Positions 5,979 to 11,866 of a stretch of DNA of 11,866 nt are shown here, one piece after another. Position 1 is the first letter of the stretch. Each line of letters begins with the position of its first letter. The translations under genes were made by a program, and so were the position numbers. A model generated the notes under the pieces. That model saw only the letters and a program-made list of their open reading frames with translations, did not search any database and was not told where the DNA came from. The stretch comes from Alectryocaccomicrobium faecavium. GTDB lineage: Bacteria > Bacillota > Clostridia > Christensenellales > Aristaeellaceae. The stretch is taken from positions 1-11,866 of the forward strand of contig DVOT01000049.1 in assembly GCA_018713425.1 (NCBI GenBank). The letters are read 5' to 3'.

Positions 5979-7256
5979 TCACTGCGCCGCTTCCTCTGGC
6001 TGCGCTTCGCGGCGCGCCTTGCGGCGGTAGGCCAGGGGCGTCATGCCGACGGTGCGTTTGAACACCTTGGTGAAATGGCTCTGGTCGCCAAACCCCGTTT
6101 CCTGCGCGATTTCCGAAAGCGGCAGATCTGTAGAAGTGAGCAAATCCTTGCACTTATCGATGCGCAGCGTGGTGTAAAACTGCATGATGGTCACGCCCAT
6201 TTTCCGCTTGAACAACCGGCAAAGGTACGTGGGCGAAAGGTACACGCTGCGGGCAATGTCCTCCAGCGAAGTTTTTGCGCCATAGTTGAGTTGCATATAT
6301 TGCACGGTGCGGTGGATGATGTCCGCATCGCGCATTTCGGAGAAATTGAACGCCTCATTCATATAGCGCTTGATGGCGCTGGAAAGCCACACGCACAGCG
6401 CGTCGAAATCCTGGTTTTCCCGCATTTCCGCCATGCAGCGGTCGTTGAGCGCCAGCACCTTTTCCGGCGCCGCGCCCTCCTCGATGGCCGTGCGGGAGAT
6501 CAATACCAGCAGTTCATAGGCCCGCGCCTGGATGGTTTGAATGTCGCGCCCCTGGGCGAACATGATGTGCCCCAACAACTCGTTGAGCAATTTTTGCGCC
6601 TGCTTTTGCTCGCCCCGCGCGAGCGCTTGCAAAAAGGCGCGCTCCAGGCGAAAGGGATACGCCGGCGTCTCCCGCTCGCGCTTGAGTTCCTGAATGTAGG
6701 AAACGATTTGGCCCTGCATGGCCGTGCTTTCCTGCGCGCCCTGCAGGCGGTTCACGTCGGACACGTTCTGGATGAATCCCGCCGCCATGAACAGCATCGT
6801 GGCGAGCGCGCTGATGGTGTGTGGCTCTACATAGGGAATTTTGCGCACAATGGGCAAAATGGTCTCGATTTCGGCTTGCGGCATGCGCATGCATTCCTGC
6901 AAATCATAGGTAACATAGTCCATTTCGTCCACCATGCGAAATGGGCCCACCGTGATTTGCGCCTGGCTGCCGTTGGGCCCCAAAATGGGCGAAACAAAGC
7001 AGTTCATACCCATGGCGCAGGAATAAATATAGCTGCCGCCAAAGCGCTCCGCCTCGCGCATGCCATACAGCTGCGTTTGCATGCACACGCCCGCTTCGCG
7101 CGCGCTGGCCGCGCACAATTCGCACTGCGTGCATCCATAGCCCTGGGCGAAGAGCAGCCGCCCCTGGGCGTCGGTCACGGTGCAGCCAATGCCCGCCGCC
7201 GTGCAAAACGCGCTGGCGCATTCGCGAAGCAATTTTTCATCGATGGTATCGCTCAT
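5979..7256 (-). CDS. AraC-family transcriptional regulator with N-terminal PocR sensory domain
   Basis: The 425-residue protein is a DNA-binding regulator. Residues about 1-110 fit the PocR sensory domain, known from the propanediol/cobalamin regulator PocR and thought to bind a small ligand. It is rich in cysteines: C42-x2-C45-x2-C48, C58, C80 and C86, followed by GPFRMVD. Residues about 160-300 are helical with no clear assignment. The end carries two AraC helix-turn-helix units, at 321-340 (LEDIARSVYLSPTYLCRLFK) and 370-390 (starts LSEIAQETGFG), with the standard GMTPLAYRR close. ATG at 7256 is chosen because GGAG at 7265-7268 lies 8 bases upstream; an in-frame start at 7283 would overlap the previous gene. 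It follows the DtxR gene by 23 bases, so it is probably the third gene of that operon. Target genes and ligand are unknown; control of the adjacent dehydrogenase is an inference from position. Confidence 0.93.
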   Translation of the reverse strand: MSDTIDEKLLRECASAFCTAAGIGCTVTDAQGRLLFAQGYGCTQCELCAASAREAGVCMQTQLYGMREAERFGGSYIYSCAMGMNCFVSPILGPNGSQAQITVGPFRMVDEMDYVTYDLQECMRMPQAEIETILPIVRKIPYVEPHTISALATMLFMAAGFIQNVSDVNRLQGAQESTAMQGQIVSYIQELKRERETPAYPFRLERAFLQALARGEQKQAQKLLNELLGHIMFAQGRDIQTIQARAYELLVLISRTAIEEGAAPEKVLALNDRCMAEMRENQDFDALCVWLSSAIKRYMNEAFNFSEMRDADIIHRTVQYMQLNYGAKTSLEDIARSVYLSPTYLCRLFKRKMGVTIMQFYTTLRIDKCKDLLTSTDLPLSEIAQETGFGDQSHFTKVFKRTVGMTPLAYRRKARREAQPEEAAQ

Positions 7257-7279
7257 GGCTTGTTCTCCGCACGCGGCGC

Positions 7280-7675
7280 TCAACGTTCCGCCGCGCCGTC
7301 TTCGGGCCGCAAATGCTGTTCATAATGCGCGCGCAACCGGGCAAAGCTTTCCTCGCTCAAATCGTGTTCCAGCTTACAGGCGTCTTCCTGGGCCACTTGC
7401 GTGTCCACGCCCAGGGCGATCAGATATTTTGTCAAAAGTTGGTGGCGTTCATAGATGCGCGCGGCAATTTCCTTGCCCGCCTCCGTGAGCGTGATGTATC
7501 CTTCCGCGTCCATCACGATATAGCCGTTTTCCCGAAAATGTTTCATCGCAACGCTCACGCTCGGCTTGGAGAAGCCCAGTTCCGTGGCCACATCGATGGA
7601 GCGCACGGCTCCCTTGCGCTTTTCCAGCACCAAAATGGTTTCTAGATAATTCTCGCCCGATTCGTAAATCTTCAT
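7280..7675 (-). CDS. DtxR/MntR-family metal-dependent transcriptional repressor
   Basis: The 131-residue protein has the two-domain DtxR layout without the C-terminal SH3-like (FeoA) domain: a winged helix (about 1-62, with VRSIDVATELGFSKPSVSVA as recognition region) and a dimerisation/metal domain (63-131). Metal-ligand positions by alignment from memory to B. subtilis MntR and mycobacterial IdeR are N9, E12, H78 (YERH), C100, E103 and H104 (DACKLEHD). MntR has Asp and Glu where this protein has N9 and C100; the DAC-x2-EH pattern resembles the iron-sensing DtxR/IdeR type. Metal preference is therefore unclear, with iron somewhat more likely than manganese. The start at 7675 is fixed by AGGAGGT at 7681-7687. 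It sits 58 bases after the dehydrogenase gene with no terminator between, and 23 bases before the AraC gene. Confidence 0.93.
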   Translation of the reverse strand: MKIYESGENYLETILVLEKRKGAVRSIDVATELGFSKPSVSVAMKHFRENGYIVMDAEGYITLTEAGKEIAARIYERHQLLTKYLIALGVDTQVAQEDACKLEHDLSEESFARLRAHYEQHLRPEDGAAER

Positions 7676-7680
7676 GGCGC

Positions 7681-7687
7681 ACCTCCT
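7681..7687 (-). promoter_or_regulatory. Strong ribosome binding site of the DtxR-family gene
   Basis: AGGAGGT on the minus strand ends 5 bases before the ATG at 7675. It is close to a perfect anti-16S match and rules out the longer start at 7744, which would overlap the end of the dehydrogenase gene. Confidence 0.9.
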
Positions 7688-7733
7688 TTTTGGCAAGCTG
7701 CCCGCCGCAATGCTTTGTTCCATTCGCCGGCCC

Positions 7734-8771
7734 TCAGGGCACAATGGCGACTTTCATCGCGCCGTCCCGGCGGTTTTCAAAACAATCGTATGCCGCGGCG
7801 ATCTCCTGCAGCGGATAGGTATGCGTGATCAGCGGCGTGGTATCCAGGCGGCCGGCGGCGATTTCGGCCAGAATGGCGTCGCAATCGCACCCGTCCACCC
7901 CGCCGGTTTTGAAGGTGAGGTTTTTGCCATACATCGCCGGCAGCGGCAAAATCTGCGGCCGGTCGTACATGGCCACCACCGTTACCGTGGCGTTGGGCCG
8001 GGCGCATTTCCACGCCAGATCGAAACTGCCCTCTGCGCCGGCCACTTCTAGCACCGCATCCGCGCCGCCGTGGGCGCTGTGCGCGCGCACAAATTCTTCC
8101 GCCTCTTCCGGGGCGCAGACCAACGCCTGTGGATACCAGCGAGCCGCAAAGGCCCGGCGTTGCGCGTCCTTTTCGCACACGATCACGCGCGCCGGGGATT
8201 TCAGCAGCGCGCAAGACAGCGCGCACAGGCCGGTGGGGCCCGCGCCGATCACCAGCACCGTATCGCCCGCGGCAATCTGCGAAATCCGCGCGGCCCAGTA
8301 GCCCGTGGCCAAAATATCGCCCACAAAGAGGGCCTGCGCGTCGCTCACGCTTGCGGGAATGCGATTGAGCCCCTGATTGGCCAGCGGCACGCGCACATAC
8401 GGCGCCTGGCCTCCGTCGATCCGGCAACCCAGCGCCCAGCCGCCCAGGGGATGCGTGCAATTGTTCACAAAGCCATTTTGGCAAAAAAAGCATTCGCCGC
8501 AAAACGTTTCCACATTGACGGCAACGCGGTCGCCTACCCGCACTTTGGTGACCGCCGGGCCGGTTTCCTCCACCACGCCCACCATTTCATGGCCCACCGT
8601 AACGCCCGGCACGGCCCTGGGCACGCTGCCTTGGCGAATGTGCAGGTCGCTGGCGCAGATGCTTGCCAACGTCACCCGCACGATCGCGTCTTGCGCATCC
8701 AAAATGCGCGGCATGGGCTTTTCGATGAGAGTGAACCGTCCCCGTTCCACATACGTATAGGCAAGCACCAT
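7734..8771 (-). CDS. Zinc-dependent alcohol dehydrogenase (medium-chain dehydrogenase/reductase family)
   Basis: The 345-residue enzyme belongs to the zinc MDR superfamily, which oxidises alcohols or polyols or reduces the matching carbonyls. Catalytic zinc ligands are C39 (SICASDLH) and H61-E62 (GHEMVG). The structural zinc loop has four cysteines: C91, C94, C97 and C105. The Rossmann motif GAGPTG is at 166-171, and the acidic E190 after the second strand (VIVCEKD) points to NAD over NADP. The substrate cannot be read from sequence; sorbitol/threonine dehydrogenase-like, formaldehyde dehydrogenase-like and secondary alcohol roles are all possible. ATG at 8771 is chosen because AAAGGTG (8778-8784) lies 6 bases upstream and because the earlier ATG at 8801 sits inside the predicted -10 box. 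It is the first gene of a minus-strand operon with the DtxR-family and AraC/PocR regulators. Confidence 0.92.
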   Translation of the reverse strand: MVLAYTYVERGRFTLIEKPMPRILDAQDAIVRVTLASICASDLHIRQGSVPRAVPGVTVGHEMVGVVEETGPAVTKVRVGDRVAVNVETFCGECFFCQNGFVNNCTHPLGGWALGCRIDGGQAPYVRVPLANQGLNRIPASVSDAQALFVGDILATGYWAARISQIAAGDTVLVIGAGPTGLCALSCALLKSPARVIVCEKDAQRRAFAARWYPQALVCAPEEAEEFVRAHSAHGGADAVLEVAGAEGSFDLAWKCARPNATVTVVAMYDRPQILPLPAMYGKNLTFKTGGVDGCDCDAILAEIAAGRLDTTPLITHTYPLQEIAAAYDCFENRRDGAMKVAIVP

Positions 8772-8799
8772 TTTTCCCACCTTTCCGATTTGCGTTTTC

Positions 8800-8828
8800 A
8801 TTATAGCACGTTAACAAGTCCCTGTCAC
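8800..8828 (-). promoter_or_regulatory. Sigma-70-type promoter of the dehydrogenase-regulator operon
   Basis: On the minus strand, GTGACA (8823-8828) and TATAAT (8800-8805) are separated by exactly 17 bases. The -10 box is a perfect consensus and the -35 box matches five of six positions. Transcription would start near 8793, giving a leader of roughly 22 bases before the ATG at 8771. Confidence 0.75.
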
Positions 8829-8841
8829 GGCCTCAAAAGCG

Positions 8842-8863
8842 AACATATTTCAAACAAAATGTT
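8842..8863. promoter_or_regulatory. Imperfect palindrome, possible operator, in the divergent intergenic region
   Basis: AACAT (8842-8846) and ATGTT (8859-8863) form the outer arms, with TTT (8848-8850) facing AAA (8856-8858) inside. The centre is about 60 bases upstream of the predicted dehydrogenase transcription start, a common activator position. It is AT-rich against GC-rich surroundings. It could be a site for one of the two regulators of the operon; it does not match any operator consensus I know well. Confidence 0.3.
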
Positions 8864-8914
8864 ATATTTCGCGCGATTGGCGGGCGCTTGGGCTGTCCCG
8901 GCAAAATTTGGGGA

Positions 8915-8944
8915 TTGCGCGTCCCTTGGCATGCGCGGTATACT
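8915..8944 (+). promoter_or_regulatory. Possible promoter of the esterase gene
   Basis: TATACT (8939-8944) matches the -10 consensus at five of six positions. A weak -35, TTGCGC (8915-8920), stands 18 bases upstream. Transcription would start near 8951, leaving a leader of about 45 bases. Confidence 0.45.
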
Positions 8945-8995
8945 AGAAAGTGGAAAACGAGGGGCCTTGACACGGGAAAGGAGCATCGCATCGGA

Positions 8996-9643
8996 ATGAG
9001 GGATTGGAGCGAATGGGTTGGCGCGGCCACGCCGGGCGCGCCGCTGGTATTTTTGTTGGCGGGCGAACCCGAGGGGCTGGTTGCGCCCTTGCGCGCGGCG
9101 CTGGAACCCGCCGTCGCGCAAGGAACGTGTCCCGCTTTTTTGCTGGCGGGGTTGTCGCCCGTGGATTGGGACCGGGACTATTCGCCCTGGCCGGCCCAGG
9201 GAAGCCAGGGACGCGCCTTTGCGGGCGAAGCGCGCGCGCTGCTGCCGCGCGTGCGGGAAACGATTGCGCGGTTGCAGGCGCGGCATGCCCTGGGAGAGGC
9301 GATCTACCCCGTGGGCTATTCGCTGGGCGGGCTGGCCGCGCTGTATTTCCATTGCGAAGCCGGGTTTTCCGGCTGCGGCAGTTGTTCCGGGTCGCTGTGG
9401 TATCCCGGTTGGTTGGAGTATCTAGAGGCGCGCGCGCCGGGCGGCAAAATCTATCTCAGCCTGGGTGGCAAGGAAAAGAACGCGCGCGATCCCCTGATGC
9501 GCACCGTGGAAGAGGCCACTTGCCAAACGAAAGCGCTGCTGTCTGCTTCCGCGCGCTGCACCTTTGTACACGAGCCGGGCGGGCATTTTCGCGATGTGCC
9601 GCAGCGGCTTGCCCGGGCCATTGCTTGGCTGCTTGGCGCATAA
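8996..9643 (+). CDS. Small alpha/beta-hydrolase, putative esterase
   Basis: The 215-residue protein looks like a single-domain alpha/beta hydrolase of the putative esterase group that also includes IroE/Fes-like siderophore esterases. The nucleophile elbow is GYSLGG (107-112, S109) and the catalytic histidine is probably H197 (EPGGHFRD). The segment CSGSLWYPGWLEYLEA (130-145) and LSLGGKEKNARDPLM (154-168) are typical of this subgroup, where I recall GDKE more often than GGKE; D165 is a possible acid, or the enzyme uses a Ser-His dyad. There is no signal peptide, so it is likely cytoplasmic. ATG at 8996 is used because homologous-looking sequence starts there; AAGGAG at 8978-8983 is a somewhat distant 12 bases upstream. 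An in-frame start at 8888 would precede the predicted promoter. The gene is monocistronic; its substrate is unknown. Confidence 0.78.
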   Translation: MRDWSEWVGAATPGAPLVFLLAGEPEGLVAPLRAALEPAVAQGTCPAFLLAGLSPVDWDRDYSPWPAQGSQGRAFAGEARALLPRVRETIARLQARHALGEAIYPVGYSLGGLAALYFHCEAGFSGCGSCSGSLWYPGWLEYLEARAPGGKIYLSLGGKEKNARDPLMRTVEEATCQTKALLSASARCTFVHEPGGHFRDVPQRLARAIAWLLGA

Positions 9644-9664
9644 ATTTGGACAAATTGGTGGACG

Positions 9665-9703
9665 GGGGCTGAGAAAAAACCACAAGAATTCTTTCACAGC
9701 TTC
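9665..9703 (+). repeat. Diverged copy 3 of the CTGTGAAAAAAC palindrome
   Basis: GGGGCTGAGAAAAAAC (9665-9680) differs from copies 1 and 2 at one base. Its right arm ATTCTTTCACAGCTTC (9688-9703) keeps the CTTTCACAGC core but has lost several pairs. It lies 21 bases after the esterase stop, the same relative position as copy 1 after aroQ. Confidence 0.65.
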
Positions 9704-9812
9704 TGATCGCGAATAAATCCGGTCGCCATCTTCAAAAATGAAGGAATGAATTTTGTTTCCGGCATTTTTGATTTTCGGCAACAAAGCGTGTAATGCGCAA
9801 AACAACCCCTCA

Positions 9813-9827
9813 GGCAGCTTCGCTGCC
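9813..9827. repeat. GGCAGC/GCTGCC hairpin, first part of the repeat unit
   Basis: GGCAGC (9813-9818) and GCTGCC (9822-9827) form a perfect 6-bp stem around TTC. It immediately precedes the terminator-like hairpin at 9829-9856; I recall this tandem pair as a frequent intergenic repeat in gut Clostridia. Confidence 0.6.
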
Positions 9828-9828
9828 A

Positions 9829-9856
9829 GCTCCCCTTTGCCAAAGGGGAGCCTTTT
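9829..9856 (+). terminator. Rho-independent-type terminator downstream of the esterase
   Basis: GCTCCCCTTT (9829-9838) pairs perfectly with AAAGGGGAGC (9842-9851) around a GCC loop and is followed by TTTT at 9853-9856. This fits termination of the plus-strand esterase transcript, 186 bases after its stop, although it is also part of a duplicated repeat. Confidence 0.65.
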
Positions 9857-9943
9857 GGGCGCTGCCGCGCCGCATGGAGGCGTACTATCAAAGGCCCCCC
9901 TATGTAAGGGGAGCCTTTTGAGTGCTGCCGCGCCGTATGAAGG
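9844..9943. repeat. Direct repeat pair, 37 bases, 33 identical
   Basis: Positions 9844-9880 and 9907-9943 align without gaps with four differences. Both begin AGGGGAGCCTTTTG and share GCTGCCGCGCCG. All four differences are transitions, and in each case the second copy has A or T. Each copy begins with the right arm of a terminator-like stem. Confidence 0.8.
9893..9919 (+). terminator. Second terminator-like hairpin of the duplicated unit
   Basis: GGC-C-CCCCT (9893-9901) faces AGGGG-A-GCC (9907-9915) with one C/A mismatch and a 5-base loop, followed by TTTT at 9916-9919. It may back up the hairpin at 9829-9856. Confidence 0.5.
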
Positions 9944-9987
9944 TTGCGGGTTCCGGGCAGCTGCATGCAAATTCGGCGGGCAAAGAA

Positions 9988-11850
9988 TCACTTTTCCGCC
10001 AGCATGGTGAGCAGCTTGTTGCTGCGGTTGAGGAAATCCACCATGCGGTCGGCCACCAGCGGCTGGCGGGCCATTTCGCACAGGTCCACGATCTGGCGGC
10101 AAACCATCTGCGTGATGTCGCCCTCTTCCTCGGCGGAGATGAGGTACTTCACCAGCGGATGCTTTTCGTTGAGCGTGAGCGTGCGGTGCTCGGGCATCTG
10201 GAAGCCGCCGCCCCACTGGCGGGACATATCCGTGAACCGGCGGGACTGCTCGTCCACGGTGATGGTGGCGGGCAGATCGTCGGACTTGAAGCGCGTGAGC
10301 TTCACTTCCAGTTCTTTGTCGTCCAGCGCCTTGCGGAATTTCTCTTCCAGCGAAGCGCGGGCGGTCTCGTCCGTTTCGCCCTCTTCGGTGAGCCCCTCGG
10401 TGCTGGCGTCCACGCGCTGGAACTTGAGGTTCTGCTCCTTGCCGGAGAACTCGAGGAAGCTGATGAAGTTGTTGTCGATCAGCGTGTCGAGCACGATCAC
10501 GTCCTTATCCTGGCTGGTGTACTGCGCGATCAGGTGCGCCTGGCGCTTGGCGTCGCTGGTGTAGTACACGGTTTCGCCCTTGTCTTCCAGCTCTTTGAGC
10601 GTGGTGAAGCCGCCGCTGGTCTTTTCGAACAGGATGGCTTCCTTCACGCGGTCGAAGAATTTTTCATCGCGGATGCAGCCGTACTTGACGAAGGGATGGA
10701 TGTCGCGCCAATACTTTTCGTAGTCTTCGCGGCGGGTGTTGAATTCGCTCACCAGCCGGTCGGCCACTTTGCGGGTGATGTAGGCGGCCATCTTTTTCAC
10801 ATAGCCGTCGTTCTGCAGGAAGGAGCGCGACACGTTCAGCGGCAGGTCGGGGCAATCGATCACGCCCTTGAGCAGCATCAGGAATTCCGGGATGACTTCC
10901 TTGATGTTGTCCGCCACGAACACCTGGTTGTTGTAGAGCTTGATCACGCCTTCGCTGGCGGTGAACTCGTTTTCCAGCTTCGGGAAATAGAGGATGCCCT
11001 TGAGGTTGAAGGGATACTCCGCGTTGAGATGGATCCAGAAGAGCGGATCGCGGTAATCGTGGAACACCTTGTGGTAGAACTCGCGGTATTCCTCGTCCGT
11101 CACGTCGCTGGGGCGGCGCATCCACAGCGGGTTGGTCTCGTTCACCTGCTCGGGCTTCTTTTCCTCGGCGGGCTTCTCTTCGCCCTTTTCTTCCTCGGAT
11201 TTCTCTTCTTCCGCCTTGGGCGGCTCGACCACGCTCAAGTAAATCGGCACGGGCATGAAGGCGCAATACTTCTCCAGCGTTTCGCGCAACTGGTGCAAAT
11301 GCAAAAACTCGTGGTTTTCCTCGGACAGTTTCATGGTCACGGTGGTGCCGCGCTGCGTGCGCTGCGAGGGCTCCATTTCGTATTCCATGCCATCCGTGCT
11401 CGTCCAGCGCACGGCCTGCGCGCCGTCTTCCCAGCTGAGGGTGTCGATGGAAACCTCGTCGGACACCATGAACGAGGAATAGAATCCCAGGCCGAAATGC
11501 CCGATGATGCCGCCGTTTTCGCCTTCCGAAGGCTTATATTGCTTGAGGAATTCTTCCGCGCCCGAGAACGCGACCTGCGCGATGTACTTGCGCACTTCGT
11601 CCGCCGTCATGCCGATGCCGTTGTCGGAAACGCAAAGCGTGCCCTTCTCCTCGTCCGCCACGATGTTCACGGCATAATTTTCCTCGGCCTGCGCCTGGCC
11701 GCTGGACGCGAGCATTTTGTATTTCGCGATGGCGTCGCAAGCGTTAGAAACGATTTCGCGCAGGAAAATGTCCTTGTCCGAATACAGCCATTTTTTGATG
11801 ACGGGCATTATATTTTGTGCATGAATGGAAATGCTGCCTTTTTCTGCCAT
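9988..11850 (-). CDS. htpG: Molecular chaperone HtpG (bacterial Hsp90)
   Basis: HtpG is the cytoplasmic ATP-dependent Hsp90 homodimer that remodels client proteins with the DnaK system. The 620-residue protein is full length. The N-terminal GHKL ATPase shows E32 and N36 (REIVSNACDA), DNGIGM (76-81) and GHFGLGF (117-123). The middle domain (about 240-450) carries the catalytic-arginine loop LNVSRSFLQ (R342). The C-terminal dimerisation domain follows, ending at 620 without a eukaryotic MEEVD tail. Between ATPase and middle domains, residues 211-236 are almost entirely E, K, P and A, a charged linker more marked than I expect from E. coli HtpG. ATG at 11850 is chosen because GGAGG (11859-11863) lies 8 bases upstream; the ATG at 11865 would overlap that site. 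The promoter lies beyond the window edge, so heat-shock control (for example CIRCE) cannot be checked. Confidence 0.98.
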   Translation of the reverse strand: MAEKGSISIHAQNIMPVIKKWLYSDKDIFLREIVSNACDAIAKYKMLASSGQAQAEENYAVNIVADEEKGTLCVSDNGIGMTADEVRKYIAQVAFSGAEEFLKQYKPSEGENGGIIGHFGLGFYSSFMVSDEVSIDTLSWEDGAQAVRWTSTDGMEYEMEPSQRTQRGTTVTMKLSEENHEFLHLHQLRETLEKYCAFMPVPIYLSVVEPPKAEEEKSEEEKGEEKPAEEKKPEQVNETNPLWMRRPSDVTDEEYREFYHKVFHDYRDPLFWIHLNAEYPFNLKGILYFPKLENEFTASEGVIKLYNNQVFVADNIKEVIPEFLMLLKGVIDCPDLPLNVSRSFLQNDGYVKKMAAYITRKVADRLVSEFNTRREDYEKYWRDIHPFVKYGCIRDEKFFDRVKEAILFEKTSGGFTTLKELEDKGETVYYTSDAKRQAHLIAQYTSQDKDVIVLDTLIDNNFISFLEFSGKEQNLKFQRVDASTEGLTEEGETDETARASLEEKFRKALDDKELEVKLTRFKSDDLPATITVDEQSRRFTDMSRQWGGGFQMPEHRTLTLNEKHPLVKYLISAEEEGDITQMVCRQIVDLCEMARQPLVADRMVDFLNRSNKLLTMLAEK

Positions 11851-11858
11851 ATTGATTG

Positions 11859-11863
11859 CCTCC
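11859..11863 (-). promoter_or_regulatory. Ribosome binding site that sets the htpG start
   Basis: GGAGG on the minus strand with an 8-base spacer to the ATG at 11850. It fixes the start at MAEKGSISIH, the conserved HtpG N-terminus. Confidence 0.9.
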
Positions 11864-11866
11864 AAA

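Larger units (their letters stand above)
9644..9987. other. Gene-free convergent junction with repeats
   Basis: These 344 bases between the esterase and htpG stops hold the third CTGTGAAAAAAC-type palindrome (9665-9703), an AT-richer stretch (about 9704-9800) with nothing I recognise, and two terminator-like hairpin units (9813-9880 and 9893-9943). The only longer ORF (90 codons, 9694-9966, minus) runs straight through the repeats and has no recognisable domain. Confidence 0.7.

Noticed and set aside
5772..7325. Plus-strand open frame (517 codons) opposite the AraC regulator
   Set aside because: It is antisense to two recognisable regulators and starts inside the hairpin array; no domain seen.
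7676..7733. Terminator or separate promoter between the dehydrogenase and DtxR-family genes
   Set aside because: The 58-base gap has no stem followed by T-run and no recognisable -10/-35 pair, so co-transcription is the simpler reading.
8772..8801. Longer start of the dehydrogenase at the ATG ending at 8801
   Set aside because: That ATG overlaps the TATAAT -10 box and would not be in the transcript; the ATG at 8771 has a good ribosome site.
8967..8972. Perfect TTGACA upstream of the esterase
   Set aside because: At 16-18 bases downstream there is no -10-like sequence and the start codon is already reached; TATACT at 8939-8944 is a better promoter candidate.
9694..9966. Minus-strand open frame (90 codons) between the esterase and htpG
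   Set aside because: It is the translation of terminator-like repeats; peptides of this kind are frequent spurious annotations.
1..11866. CRISPR arrays, tRNA or rRNA genes, insertion sequences, phage genes
   Set aside because: No regularly spaced repeats, no tRNA-like cloverleaf and no transposase or phage protein were seen in any frame; the repeats present are hairpins with irregular spacing.

Overview
The window is GC-rich and gene-dense. It looks like chromosomal DNA from a Firmicute of the class Clostridia, probably an uncultured gut-type lineage. The signs are strong AGGAGG-type ribosome binding sites, clostridial-looking aromatic amino acid enzymes (including an AroE-AroK fusion), a DtxR regulator and PocR/AraC regulator pair, and intergenic palindromic repeats of a kind I associate with gut Clostridia. 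The assignment rests on sequence character only and was not searched.

Region 1 (1-5394, plus strand) is one tightly packed shikimate/phenylalanine operon: aroB (5' part cut off by the window edge), aroA, aroC, pheA, an aroE-aroK fusion and aroQ. Several genes overlap by 4-11 bases. Together they cover every step from DAHP to chorismate and on to phenylpyruvate; only DAHP synthase is not seen and could lie upstream.

Region 2 (5395-5978) has no credible gene. It holds a chain of about ten consecutive hairpins, bounded at each end by copies of the same terminator-like palindrome (GGGGCTGTGAAAAAAC and its inverse). It is either a mobile or dispersed composite repeat or a structured RNA, and it is the least explained part of the window.

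Region 3 (5979-8828, minus strand) is a three-gene operon: a zinc-dependent NAD-type alcohol dehydrogenase, a DtxR-family metal-dependent repressor, and a PocR-domain AraC activator. A good sigma-70-type promoter sits at 8800-8828, with an imperfect palindrome just upstream that could be an operator.

Region 4 (8829-9643, plus strand) has a divergent promoter and a small alpha/beta-hydrolase esterase. Region 5 (9644-9987) is a second intergenic repeat zone: a third, diverged copy of the CTGTGAAAAAAC palindrome and two related terminator-like hairpin units. Region 6 (9988-11850, minus strand) is htpG, the bacterial Hsp90, with an acidic/lysine-rich linker.

Both convergent gene junctions (aroQ/araC and esterase/htpG) are loaded with palindromic repeats, while the divergent junction and the within-operon gaps have none.
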